DNA of 6,225 bases from VGCC01 sp040381195 (GTDB lineage: Bacteria; Actinomycetota; Actinomycetes; S36-B12): assembly GCA_040381195.1 (NCBI GenBank), contig JBEIHR010000105.1:1-6225 (forward strand), in the 5' to 3' direction. Positions 1-4,757 of the stretch are shown here, in pieces. The position numbers and the translations under genes were made by a program. The notes under the pieces are model-generated. The model was not told the DNA's origin, did no database searches, and saw nothing but the letters and a program-made list of their open reading frames with translations. Position 1 is the stretch's first letter; each line of letters begins with the position of its first letter.

Positions 1-45
1 CTGGGGGTCAAGGGGTCGTGGGTTCAAATCCCGCCAGCCCGACCA
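1..45 (+). tRNA. tRNA-Pro (anticodon GGG), 3' part; 5' end lies outside the window
   Basis: The T arm is clear: stem GTGGG (18-22), loop TTCAAAT (23-29), stem CCCGC (30-34). The acceptor strand CAGCCCG (35-41), discriminator A (42) and an encoded CCA (43-45) follow. Reading backwards, the variable loop is 13-17, the anticodon-stem 3' strand is TCAAG (8-12), and the seven-base loop CTGGGGG (1-7) places GGG at 34-36, i.e. proline reading CCC/CCU. The D arm and 5' acceptor strand are missing because the window starts in the anticodon loop. The isotype rests on the loop geometry, which is consistent but cannot be checked against the missing half. Confidence 0.9.
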
Positions 46-65
46 CTCGTGCGAAGGCACTCAGC

Positions 66-145
66 ATGAGGCGTACCTGCTGACCCTCGGGAGTCCCGCC
101 AGAAACCTCAGCTACGCCTACATGCCCGGTGGGGGCACGCCTCAT
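66..145. repeat. Inverted repeat ATGAGGCGT / ACGCCTCAT with 62-base spacer
   Basis: The nine bases at 66-74 are perfectly complementary to 137-145. The spacer contains further short self-complementary pieces: CGGG/CCCG (88-91 with 95-98) and TGCCC/GGGCA around a GGTGG loop (123-137). As RNA this could fold into a closed, branched structure behind the tRNA. No known RNA family is recognised, and a nine-base arm with this spacer can arise by chance in GC-rich DNA. Confidence 0.35.
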
Positions 146-209
146 ATCCATTTCCAAGATGTTGCACCCGTTTACTAGGACTCCTCAGGCCACCGAGTAC
201 GACGACGGT

Positions 210-236
210 GCTGCCCAGTCACCCTTCGTGGGCAGC
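210..236. other. Perfect 8-bp hairpin, possible transcript end or processing site
   Basis: GCTGCCCA (210-217) pairs perfectly with TGGGCAGC (229-236) around an 11-base loop. There is no T-run on either side, so it is not a classical intrinsic terminator. In high-GC actinobacteria U-poor hairpins have been proposed to terminate. It could end tRNA transcription or be a mere hairpin. Confidence 0.35.
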
Positions 237-369
237 TCTGCCGTGTGCTCTGGCTTGGGCCTGCCGATCAATGCATTGGCCGAGCTTTGATGGATGCTCA
301 GGGTCCACGCAGTAGCGTGACGCGTGATTTCCCCGTGATGGGGTGTAATGAGATGCGGGTGGGAAGCAG

Positions 370-1629
370 GTGACGATGAGTCGGCGATCCGTAGCCCTCA
401 TTGCCCTCGTAGTCGCGAGCTTGGCCATGGTGGTGACCTACATCCTGACCACCGTCAACACCGACCGGCAGATCACGATCGGCACCGGTCCGGTGGGATC
501 GGGAGGTCACACGCTGGCCCTGGCTGTGGTCGAGGGACTCGACCGCCGCGGATTCGATGCGGAGATCATCACCACGCAGCGGACGTCTGACCTCATCAAT
601 CTCCTCGCCGATCCTGAGAATCCGGTCGATGTCACGCTCATGGCAGGGCCTGTCGATGCCCGTGACTATCCGACCGTCAAGTCGCTTGGAACGATGACCC
701 GTCAGGGCTACATCTACGCGACGTGGCCACAGGCTGAGGGCGTCACGTCGCTCGCGGACGTCAAGGGACTCCAGATCGACGTCGGGCCCGAGGGATCGGT
801 CAAGGCGAACTTCGCCAAGGAGGTCCTTGCGGAGTTCGGCGTCACTCCGGAGAACACCGACTTTGTGTACCTGACAAACGATGCCCCGCAGGAGGAGGCG
901 ATTGCAGCGGGTGTGGATGTGACGATCGCCGGCCTTCCTGAGCGTCGTGAGTATGTGAGGCAGGGCCTGGCCTCAGGGGACATGACCATGATTCCGATTC
1001 CGCAGGCGAAGGCCTTGGAGGCCCGTATCGCCTCGGCTGAGCCGGTCGACGTCCCGTACGCAGCCTTCTCTTTGGACCCGCCACGGCCGACGGATGCCAT
1101 CCCCACCCTGGGTCAGCTTGTGACCGTCGTGGCGGACGACCGCCTCAGCCCTGCTGCCGTATATGCCATGGCGCAGGAGATGGTCGTCCAGTTCAGCCCC
1201 GGCGATGAGTGGCGTGAGCCCGGCGAGTTCCCCAACTTCAGCGATCGCCAGTTGCCTGCGAGCCAAGAGGCGGCTGAGTTCTATGCCACTGGTGCCATCC
1301 CATGGCAGTACCAGAATCTGCCATCTCTCCTGGCGGACTCTTTCGTCAGCCTGCTGGTGCTGGGAACCCTCCTGCTGGTATTCGGCAGCATCTACCAGAT
1401 CTTCCTCCCCGAGGTCTACTCACTCTGGTCGAACGTCATCCGACCGCGCAGCGAGGAGAAGTACCTCACCGCCATGGAGGCGGTGATCGCCGAAGGCGGC
1501 GCCATGACACCCAGGGATGCTCGTCGGCTGAGCAGGATCCTCGCACAGCACGATGCCGATCGGGCGCTCAGTGAACGAGCCGAGCGGCTGCGTCCGCACC
1601 TGTCCAGCCCGCTCGACGATCGCAGGTGA
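370..1629 (+). CDS. TAXI family TRAP-type solute-binding protein, membrane-anchored
   Basis: This is an extracytoplasmic substrate-binding protein of the TAXI (TRAP-associated) type, which normally delivers small organic acids or amino acids to a fused DctQM-type permease. Residues 8-28 form an uncleaved N-terminal membrane anchor or signal. The binding domain begins with ITIGTGPVGSGG (about 35-46), typical of the family, and contains the hinge-like TSLADVKGLQIDVGPEGS (126-143). It ends with FYATGAIPW (304-312), which in TAXI proteins precedes a C-terminal membrane helix, here about 321-347. A charged cytoplasmic or external tail follows to residue 419. The start is either GTG 370 (preceded by GGTGGGAAG) or ATG 376, which has AGGTG at 368-372 and is about equally likely. 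No TRAP permease is in the window. The truncated gene at 1643 follows after 13 bp and probably shared the transcript. Confidence 0.85.
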   Translation: MTMSRRSVALIALVVASLAMVVTYILTTVNTDRQITIGTGPVGSGGHTLALAVVEGLDRRGFDAEIITTQRTSDLINLLADPENPVDVTLMAGPVDARDYPTVKSLGTMTRQGYIYATWPQAEGVTSLADVKGLQIDVGPEGSVKANFAKEVLAEFGVTPENTDFVYLTNDAPQEEAIAAGVDVTIAGLPERREYVRQGLASGDMTMIPIPQAKALEARIASAEPVDVPYAAFSLDPPRPTDAIPTLGQLVTVVADDRLSPAAVYAMAQEMVVQFSPGDEWREPGEFPNFSDRQLPASQEAAEFYATGAIPWQYQNLPSLLADSFVSLLVLGTLLLVFGSIYQIFLPEVYSLWSNVIRPRSEEKYLTAMEAVIAEGGAMTPRDARRLSRILAQHDADRALSERAERLRPHLSSPLDDRR

Positions 1630-1642
1630 CGGTACGCGAGAC

Positions 1643-1819
1643 GTGCGTTGGCTGGGCCTACTGGCGGTCGTTGGTGTTCAGCCCTTCCTCGCCGTGCCGG
1701 CTCAGGCGCACCAGCCGGTGGATCTCGGCCAGGCGAACGTCTCGCCCGTTCGCGGGCCCCTGCTGCCCGACGGCACAGTGTCGTACGCCGCCCGGGCCGG
1801 GGGCTTATCCATTATTTGA
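1643..1819 (+). pseudogene. Truncated copy of the secreted HQPV-type protein at 2895-3440
   Basis: From GTG 1643 the frame reads a signal peptide (residues 1-22, ending PAQA) and then HQPV, GPLLPDGTVS and a short unrelated tail, stopping after 58 residues. From PAQA onward 20 of 32 residues match the intact paralogue at 2895-3440 without gaps, up to residue 50. The remaining two thirds of the protein are absent. The homology stops near 1793, and the DNA becomes less GC-rich from about 1803. Nothing resembling the missing tail is found downstream before 2895. The gene sits 13 bp behind the solute-binding protein, so it was probably the second gene of that operon. Its sequence has diverged clearly from the second copy, which argues for an old paralogue later cut off rather than a fresh duplication. 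A short expressed peptide is possible but unlikely. Confidence 0.75.
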
Positions 1820-1910
1820 GGGTGGCACGGTTTATTCTGTGACGCAAGAAGCGCTGAGAGTCTGACGCGATTTCCGCGCATTTCCCTCGCGCAAGGGGAG
1901 ATGAAGCACA
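1820..1910 (+). promoter_or_regulatory. Leader and ribosome binding site of the charged-helix gene
   Basis: This stretch is richer in A/T than its surroundings, notably 1802-1840. It ends with AAGGGGAG (1893-1900), a good ribosome binding site ten bases before GTG 1911, which decides that start. TATTCT (1833-1838) could be a -10 element, but the nearest TTGAGG (1816-1821) is only 11 bases away, too close for a standard -35. Two copies of ATTTCC, each after a GCG/CGC block (1870-1886), form a small direct repeat. The promoter is therefore likely here but not precisely located. Confidence 0.4.
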
Positions 1911-2744
1911 GTGGAAAAGTTGTCTGTTCGGAAGTCTTTGTCAGCCGGTCTGGGCGTGGCTTTGTTATTCGGTCTGACTCAAACGGCTGCCGTGGCTGAT
2001 CCCAAAGACGAGCAAAGCAAAACTTTGGTGGCGCGGTCCGCTATTGATTCGGCGCGCCCAGCGCAGCAGCCCACCTTTCTTGACGACTTGATCGGCAACC
2101 TGTTCGGAAATTCGCGGGGGCGGGACCGGGACCGGGACCGGGAACTGCGGGAGCAGCAGATGCGTGAGATGTTGGAGCGGCGGGAGCGGGAGCGGGACCG
2201 GCTGGAGGAGATGCGGGAGCGGGACCGGCGGGAGCGGGAACTGCGGGAGCGGGACCGGGACCGGCGGGAGCGGGAGGAGATGCGTCGGGAGATGGAGATG
2301 CGGGACCGGGAGCGACAGGAGATGCGTCGGGAGATGGAGATGCGTCGGGAGATGGAGATGCGGGACCGGGAGCGCCAGCGCGAGCGGGAGGAGCGCCAGC
2401 GGGAGTGGCAACAGGAGCGGGAACTGCGAGAGCGTCAGATGCAGCAACTGCGGGAGCGGGAGATGCAGGAGCGGGACCGGGAGAGGGAGAGGGTGCAACA
2501 GATGCAGTTGCAGATGCTTCGGGAGCGGGAGCAGCGGGAGCGTGAGTTGCAGGAACGGCGATTGCGCGATAGGTCGGGCTTAAGCGGATACCTCGAGACG
2601 CAGCTAGAGAATATTGTGAAGGAGAATGAGCAAGCAGCCCAGTTTGCAGAGTCGGCCAAGCAGAGCGTCAAGCTCATAACGGAGGCCGTCGGCGAACTCA
2701 TCGAGAGCCTGCAGACGGCTACAGAGTCCCTCCAAGGGGCCTAG
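1911..2744 (+). CDS. Exported protein with long Arg/Glu/Asp-rich charged helix
   Basis: The function is unknown. Residues 1-29 are a signal peptide (positively charged start, hydrophobic core GLGVALLFGL, AVA|D cleavage). Residues 30-70 form a linker containing the hydrophobic patch FLDDLIGNLF. Residues 71-222 are almost entirely R, E, D, M, Q and L, in RE and RD runs with EMRREM units, which predicts one long continuous helix, either a stable single alpha-helix or a coiled coil. There is no lysine between residues 38 and 236 and no cysteine anywhere. Residues 223-277 form an amphipathic helical tail, from SGYLETQLENIV to the end. No sorting motif, lipobox or membrane anchor is visible. GTG 1911 has AAGGGGAG at a ten-base distance. 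The N-terminal codons are less GC-rich than those of neighbouring genes, suggesting a different origin. The gene stands alone, between the truncated and intact HQPV genes. Confidence 0.75.
   Translation: MEKLSVRKSLSAGLGVALLFGLTQTAAVADPKDEQSKTLVARSAIDSARPAQQPTFLDDLIGNLFGNSRGRDRDRDRELREQQMREMLERRERERDRLEEMRERDRRERELRERDRDRREREEMRREMEMRDRERQEMRREMEMRREMEMRDRERQREREERQREWQQERELRERQMQQLREREMQERDRERERVQQMQLQMLREREQRERELQERRLRDRSGLSGYLETQLENIVKENEQAAQFAESAKQSVKLITEAVGELIESLQTATESLQGA
2116..2142 (+). other. Potential G-quadruplex on the coding strand
   Basis: Five G-runs (2116-2120, 2122-2124, 2128-2130, 2134-2136, 2140-2142) are separated by loops of 1, 3, 3 and 3 bases, which fits the standard G3+N1-7 pattern. 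A second cluster of eight GGG runs with loops of 3 or 6 bases lies at 2221-2274. Both are on the coding strand and hence in the mRNA. The formation of a quadruplex is inferred from pattern only. Confidence 0.5.
2276..2374 (+). repeat. 60-bp-spaced exact duplication of 39 bp within the helix repeat
   Basis: Positions 2276-2314 are identical to 2336-2374, a shift of 60 bp or 20 residues, encoding EMRREMEMRDRER twice. A third partial copy starts near 2318, displaced by 42 and 18 bp from the others, giving consecutive EMRREM units. The exact identity, contrasting with degenerate repeats around it, points to recent slippage or unequal recombination. Confidence 0.8.
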
Positions 2745-2776
2745 ATGCGCTCCCGCACGAGTTGGACAGGCTCACA

Positions 2777-2812
2777 GGTTGCTCAACGTCTTGGCGCATG
2801 ACGTGGGCAACC
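2777..2812 (+). terminator. Bulged hairpin, candidate terminator of the helix gene
   Basis: GGTTGC (2777-2782) pairs with GCAACC (2807-2812). The stem continues through T-G and C-G pairs, skips a bulged A (2785), and closes with ACGTC (2786-2790) on GACGT (2800-2804), around a nine-base loop. ATTTCCC follows, a short T-run. It sits 32 bp behind the stop of the helix gene and upstream of the next signal-peptide gene, where a transcript end would be expected. The weak T-run leaves doubt. Confidence 0.5.
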
Positions 2813-2894
2813 ATTTCCCATGCAACGGAATCAGTCAGAGCCTTACCTCCCATCGCATTCACCCCTGTTCCGGAGCCTGTGGCTCGGCGAGCGC

Positions 2895-3440
2895 ATGGGC
2901 GCAGAGTCACGTAGCGTCACTGGAGTGATCGGGCGCGCGGCAATGGCGGGGGTGATCCTCCTCGCCCTTGCGTTGATCATGAGCTCTCCCGCACAGGCGC
3001 ATCAACCCGTAATCCTCGATGGCAAGGACACCACTCCTGCTGCGGGCCCACTACTCGTCGACGGGACAGTGTCCTTCGCGGTGTATGCGACCGTAGCGCG
3101 TGGGCAGGAGCGCGGATTCCGATTCCAACTCGCCCGGGGGGATCGCCTGGCGATGCAGTACCTGATCTTCGATGAGTCGCCGGCGAATGCACTCCGGCCA
3201 GGCGAGTTGCCTCGGGTCACGCTCATCAACCCCCAGGGCCGTAGAAGTGTGCTGGCTGTGAAGGAACGGACTGAGTTCTATGAGCCCTATTCCAAGAAGA
3301 CCTACCTGTTCCTCTCCCGGGTGGAAGAAAGTGGCCTCGCGGGGACCTACGAAGTGATCGTCCGCGGTCGCTCCTCTGCACCCGTCCCTGTGACGATCGC
3401 GGTCGGGTATCGCGAGGTCCCAGGGACCGTGATCGAGTAG
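2895..3440 (+). CDS. Small secreted protein with predicted mature N-terminus HQPV
   Basis: The family has no name that I recognise. From ATG 2895 the protein has 181 residues. Residues 1-35 are a signal peptide (hydrophobic VILLALALIM, then SPAQA|H), so the mature chain would begin with histidine, the only histidine in the mature part. The rest alternates short hydrophobic strands and turns (GPLLVDGTVSFAVYA, GFRFQL, MQYLIFD, RVTLINPQG, KTYLFLS, GTYEVIV, VTIAVGY), suggesting a beta-sandwich. There are no cysteines, no membrane anchor and no sorting motif. The frame is open up to ATG 2820, but that start lies directly behind the 2777-2812 hairpin and has no ribosome binding site. ATG 2895 has a weak GGCGAG. 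GTG 2925 and ATG 2943 are further options. The gene is an intact paralogue of the fragment at 1643-1819. Confidence 0.75.
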   Translation: MGAESRSVTGVIGRAAMAGVILLALALIMSSPAQAHQPVILDGKDTTPAAGPLLVDGTVSFAVYATVARGQERGFRFQLARGDRLAMQYLIFDESPANALRPGELPRVTLINPQGRRSVLAVKERTEFYEPYSKKTYLFLSRVEESGLAGTYEVIVRGRSSAPVPVTIAVGYREVPGTVIE

Positions 3441-3491
3441 CCGGAGTCGCGACAGATCGGCGGGGATGTGTGATGGGCTCGCCCCTGCGTC

Positions 3492-4070
3492 GTGCTCGTA
3501 CCCGGGTTCTCCCGCTCCGCTCGGCACGCGACCGTCATGGCAGAGCTGTGCGAGGAGCGGGGGTGGAGAGCGATCCCGATCAGTACAGCCCCACGTGCGT
3601 TGGCTCCGCTCTACATGAGCACCGCACGTCTGCGTGGGATAGCCCACGATCTCGTCCGCGCGAGTGCGGGAAGCCCAACGGCGGTTGTCGGGCATTCGGC
3701 TGGTTCGGCTGCCGGATGCTTCCTCGCGGCGATGCTGCGCGGCGCGAGCGATGTGCGCGGACTGGTGATGGTCGATGGAGTGGACAGCCCCAACGGGCTC
3801 ATCCGTCGATTCCTGCCCAGTCTCGAGTCGTTGCGCGTCTCAGCTGTGTTCGCGGATCCGTCACCGTGTAACCGGAACGGGAAACTCGAGGCGGAGATCG
3901 AAGCGTTCCCTTGGGTTCACTGCGTGCACGTCTCGGGTGCAGAACATGGGGACTTTGAAGGACATGGACTCCCGATCTACACCCGGGTGTGTGGAGATCG
4001 TTCCTCGCCGGCCGTATCCCAGAGGTTCCGGGACGAGGTTCTGCGACAGGTGGAGCGCGTGCTGGCCTAG
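3492..4070 (+). CDS. Alpha/beta hydrolase (esterase/lipase-like), 5' end uncertain or frameshifted
   Basis: This is a serine hydrolase of the alpha/beta fold. Counting from GTG 3492, the nucleophile elbow is GHSAG (residues 67-71, Ser69) and the probable catalytic His is H152 in GAEHGDFEG. An acid is likely at D122 or in VDGVDSP (D95, D98). LVPGF (2-6) is the strand-and-oxyanion segment that normally follows several more N-terminal residues. GTG 3492 has no ribosome binding site and cuts the first strand. Upstream, ATG 3473 has a good GGCGGGGA (3459-3466) but is in another frame. Removing one C from the run at 3482-3485 would join ATG 3473 to this frame as MGSPCVVLVPGF, a natural start. So the gene may be frameshifted, or the base may be a sequencing error. 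The C-terminal His region with paired cysteines (C144, C167) resembles chlorophyllase/dienelactone-type hydrolases. The substrate is unknown. The stop overlaps the stop of the minus-strand gene. Confidence 0.7.
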   Translation: MLVPGFSRSARHATVMAELCEERGWRAIPISTAPRALAPLYMSTARLRGIAHDLVRASAGSPTAVVGHSAGSAAGCFLAAMLRGASDVRGLVMVDGVDSPNGLIRRFLPSLESLRVSAVFADPSPCNRNGKLEAEIEAFPWVHCVHVSGAEHGDFEGHGLPIYTRVCGDRSSPAVSQRFRDEVLRQVERVLA

Positions 4071-4351
4071 AGGCCGAGCAGGATGGCGATGATCGCCGCG
4101 ATGACCGCTCCATAGAGCATGAGGACGCCGATTGCTGCGACGCGCAGGGGAGCGCGGTATTCACCCGTGGCGAAGTGGCCCGCGCGCGCGAAGACGGTGC
4201 GGAATGGTGGCGCCTCCTTGCGTGGATCACCTGAGGGGTCGCGCTGAGACCAGTAGGCGCGCTCATTGCTCATGCCTAGGGCGGCGAAGGCGACGCCGAA
4301 GAGGGCGAGGACGATTGCGAAGACCCAGAGGGTTTCAGCCGGGATGCTCAC
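4067..4351 (-). CDS. Small two-helix membrane protein, function unknown
   Basis: I do not recognise the family. The 94-residue protein has a membrane helix at about 8-27 (LWVFAIVLALFGVAFAALGM), a polar loop of about 40 residues rich in charged amino acids (SNERAYWSQRDPSGDPRKE), and a second helix at about 71-94 ending at the C-terminus. GTG at 4351-4349 is chosen because AAGG lies eight bases before it. The frame is also open to an ATG at 4426-4424, which would add 25 hydrophilic residues and overlap the start of the divergent gene, so I consider it less likely. The coding pattern and clean two-helix layout favour a real gene. Its stop codon shares CTAG (4067-4070) with the hydrolase stop on the opposite strand, leaving no space for a terminator between the two. 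Confidence 0.7.
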   Translation of the reverse strand: MSIPAETLWVFAIVLALFGVAFAALGMSNERAYWSQRDPSGDPRKEAPPFRTVFARAGHFATGEYRAPLRVAAIGVLMLYGAVIAAIIAILLGL

Positions 4352-4424
4352 GTGGGGAACCTTAGTGGCGGTCACTTTGCTCGTGTCCCTTGTCCGGCCG
4401 GTCCCGGGGTGCTTGGGTGAGGCC
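4352..4424. promoter_or_regulatory. Divergent intergenic region between two small membrane protein genes
   Basis: These 73 bases lie between the chosen start of the minus-strand gene and ATG 4425 and must carry the promoters for both unless transcription enters from elsewhere. No clear -10/-35 pair is visible. GGGTGAGG (4415-4422) is a possible, very close ribosome binding site for the plus-strand gene, and CCTT (4360-4363, AAGG on the minus strand) serves the other. Confidence 0.35.
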
Positions 4425-4697
4425 ATGGATCCTCAAGGCATCATCAGCGCTCTGCTGGCCGGCATCGTGATCGGGCTCATCGCCCGGATCTTGGTTCCCA
4501 CGATGCAGCCCATCGGATGCATCGTCACGATCATCATCGGCATCATCGGCGCCTTCCTGGGGCTGGGAGCCGGCGAGGCCTTCGGGTACGGGGACAACTT
4601 CTGGCTCGTCCTGATCACCCAGATCTTCATCGCCACGATCCTCGTTGCCATTACGGCCGCGCTCTTCCGTGGCGCCCGGGGTGGGCCGGGGGGCTGA
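4425..4697 (+). CDS. GlsB/YeaQ/YmgE family stress-response membrane protein
   Basis: The 90-residue protein has the layout of the transglycosylase-associated (Transgly_assoc) family. It has three membrane helices: about 6-25 (IISALLAGIVIGLIARILV), 32-50 (a Gly-rich IVTIIIGIIGAFLGLGAG) and 60-81. The motifs GLIARILVP and the glycine-rich second helix are characteristic, and the length is normal for the family. Members are small inner-membrane proteins often induced by stress. No enzyme activity is established despite the family name. The residues after the third helix (RGARGGPGG) form a short polar tail. ATG 4425 is chosen because it fits the family length, although the frame is open further upstream to 4266. 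A G-rich hairpin overlaps the stop codon. Confidence 0.85.
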   Translation: MDPQGIISALLAGIVIGLIARILVPTMQPIGCIVTIIIGIIGAFLGLGAGEAFGYGDNFWLVLITQIFIATILVAITAALFRGARGGPGG

Positions 4698-4708
4698 ATT
4701 CCGCCCCC
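4689..4708 (+). terminator. GC hairpin at the end of the GlsB-like gene, terminator-like
   Basis: GGGGGC (4689-4694) pairs with GCCCCC (4703-4708) around an eight-base loop that contains the TGA stop (4695-4697). An alternative hairpin CGCCC/GGGCG (4702-4715) competes with it. A third one, GGGTC/GACCC (4726-4739), sits 18 bp before the next start. None has a T-run, so a terminator role is tentative. Confidence 0.35.
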
Positions 4709-4757
4709 ATGGGCGTGGGATCACAGGGTCCGTGGACCCGCGTGGCATGGTGAAAGC

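Larger units (their letters stand above)
46..369. other. Intergenic region of 324 bp with several small inverted repeats, no convincing gene
   Basis: No reading frame here has a ribosome binding site plus recognisable protein sequence. The region holds a four-base-pair hairpin directly behind the tRNA (GTGC-GAAG-GCAC, 49-60), a longer-range repeat (66-74 with 137-145), an eight-base-pair hairpin (210-236), a ten-base palindrome CAATGCATTG (269-278) and a CCCC/GGGG hairpin (331-343) just upstream of the next gene. A weak extended -10-like TGTAAT (344-349) has no convincing -35 partner. It presumably contains the 3' trailer of the tRNA and the promoter of the gene at 370, but neither can be placed firmly. 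Confidence 0.5.
2116..2562 (+). repeat. Degenerate hexamer repeat (CGGGAG/CGGGAC) inside the helix gene
   Basis: The DNA encoding the charged helix consists largely of the in-frame hexamers CGGGAG and CGGGAC (Arg-Glu and Arg-Asp), interspersed with GAGATG, CAGATG and CTGCGG. Because units are multiples of three bases, gains and losses by slippage keep the frame. The repeat also leaves all other frames open, which produces long false reading frames on both strands. Confidence 0.85.

Noticed and set aside
122..178. Short 18-codon frame starting MPGGGTPH behind the tRNA, open further upstream
   Set aside because: It has no ribosome binding site, no match to a family I know, and too few codons to judge.
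269..278. Palindrome CAATGCATTG as an operator
   Set aside because: It is a single ten-base palindrome about 90 bases from the start, without a second copy or promoter next to it.
1823..1838. TGGCAC followed by TTTATTC, reminiscent of a sigma-54 promoter
   Set aside because: The -12 part lacks TTGC, and actinobacteria generally have no sigma-54.
1965..2498. Long minus-strand frame rich in Leu and Pro opposite the charged-helix gene
   Set aside because: It is the complement of the CGGGAG/CGGGAC repeat. Repeats with unit length divisible by three keep several frames open, and the sequence has no signal or domain logic.
2116..2562. Possible CRISPR array
   Set aside because: The repeats are contiguous, coding and in frame, with no unique spacers and no cas gene nearby.
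2164..2583. Plus-strand Gly/Ser/Cys/Arg-rich frame inside the helix gene
   Set aside because: It is another frame of the same repeat. The frame with signal peptide, ribosome binding site and helical tail is 1911-2744.
3051..3695. Minus-strand frame across the HQPV gene and the start of the hydrolase
   Set aside because: It has no recognisable protein pattern and lies opposite clearly coding plus-strand DNA.
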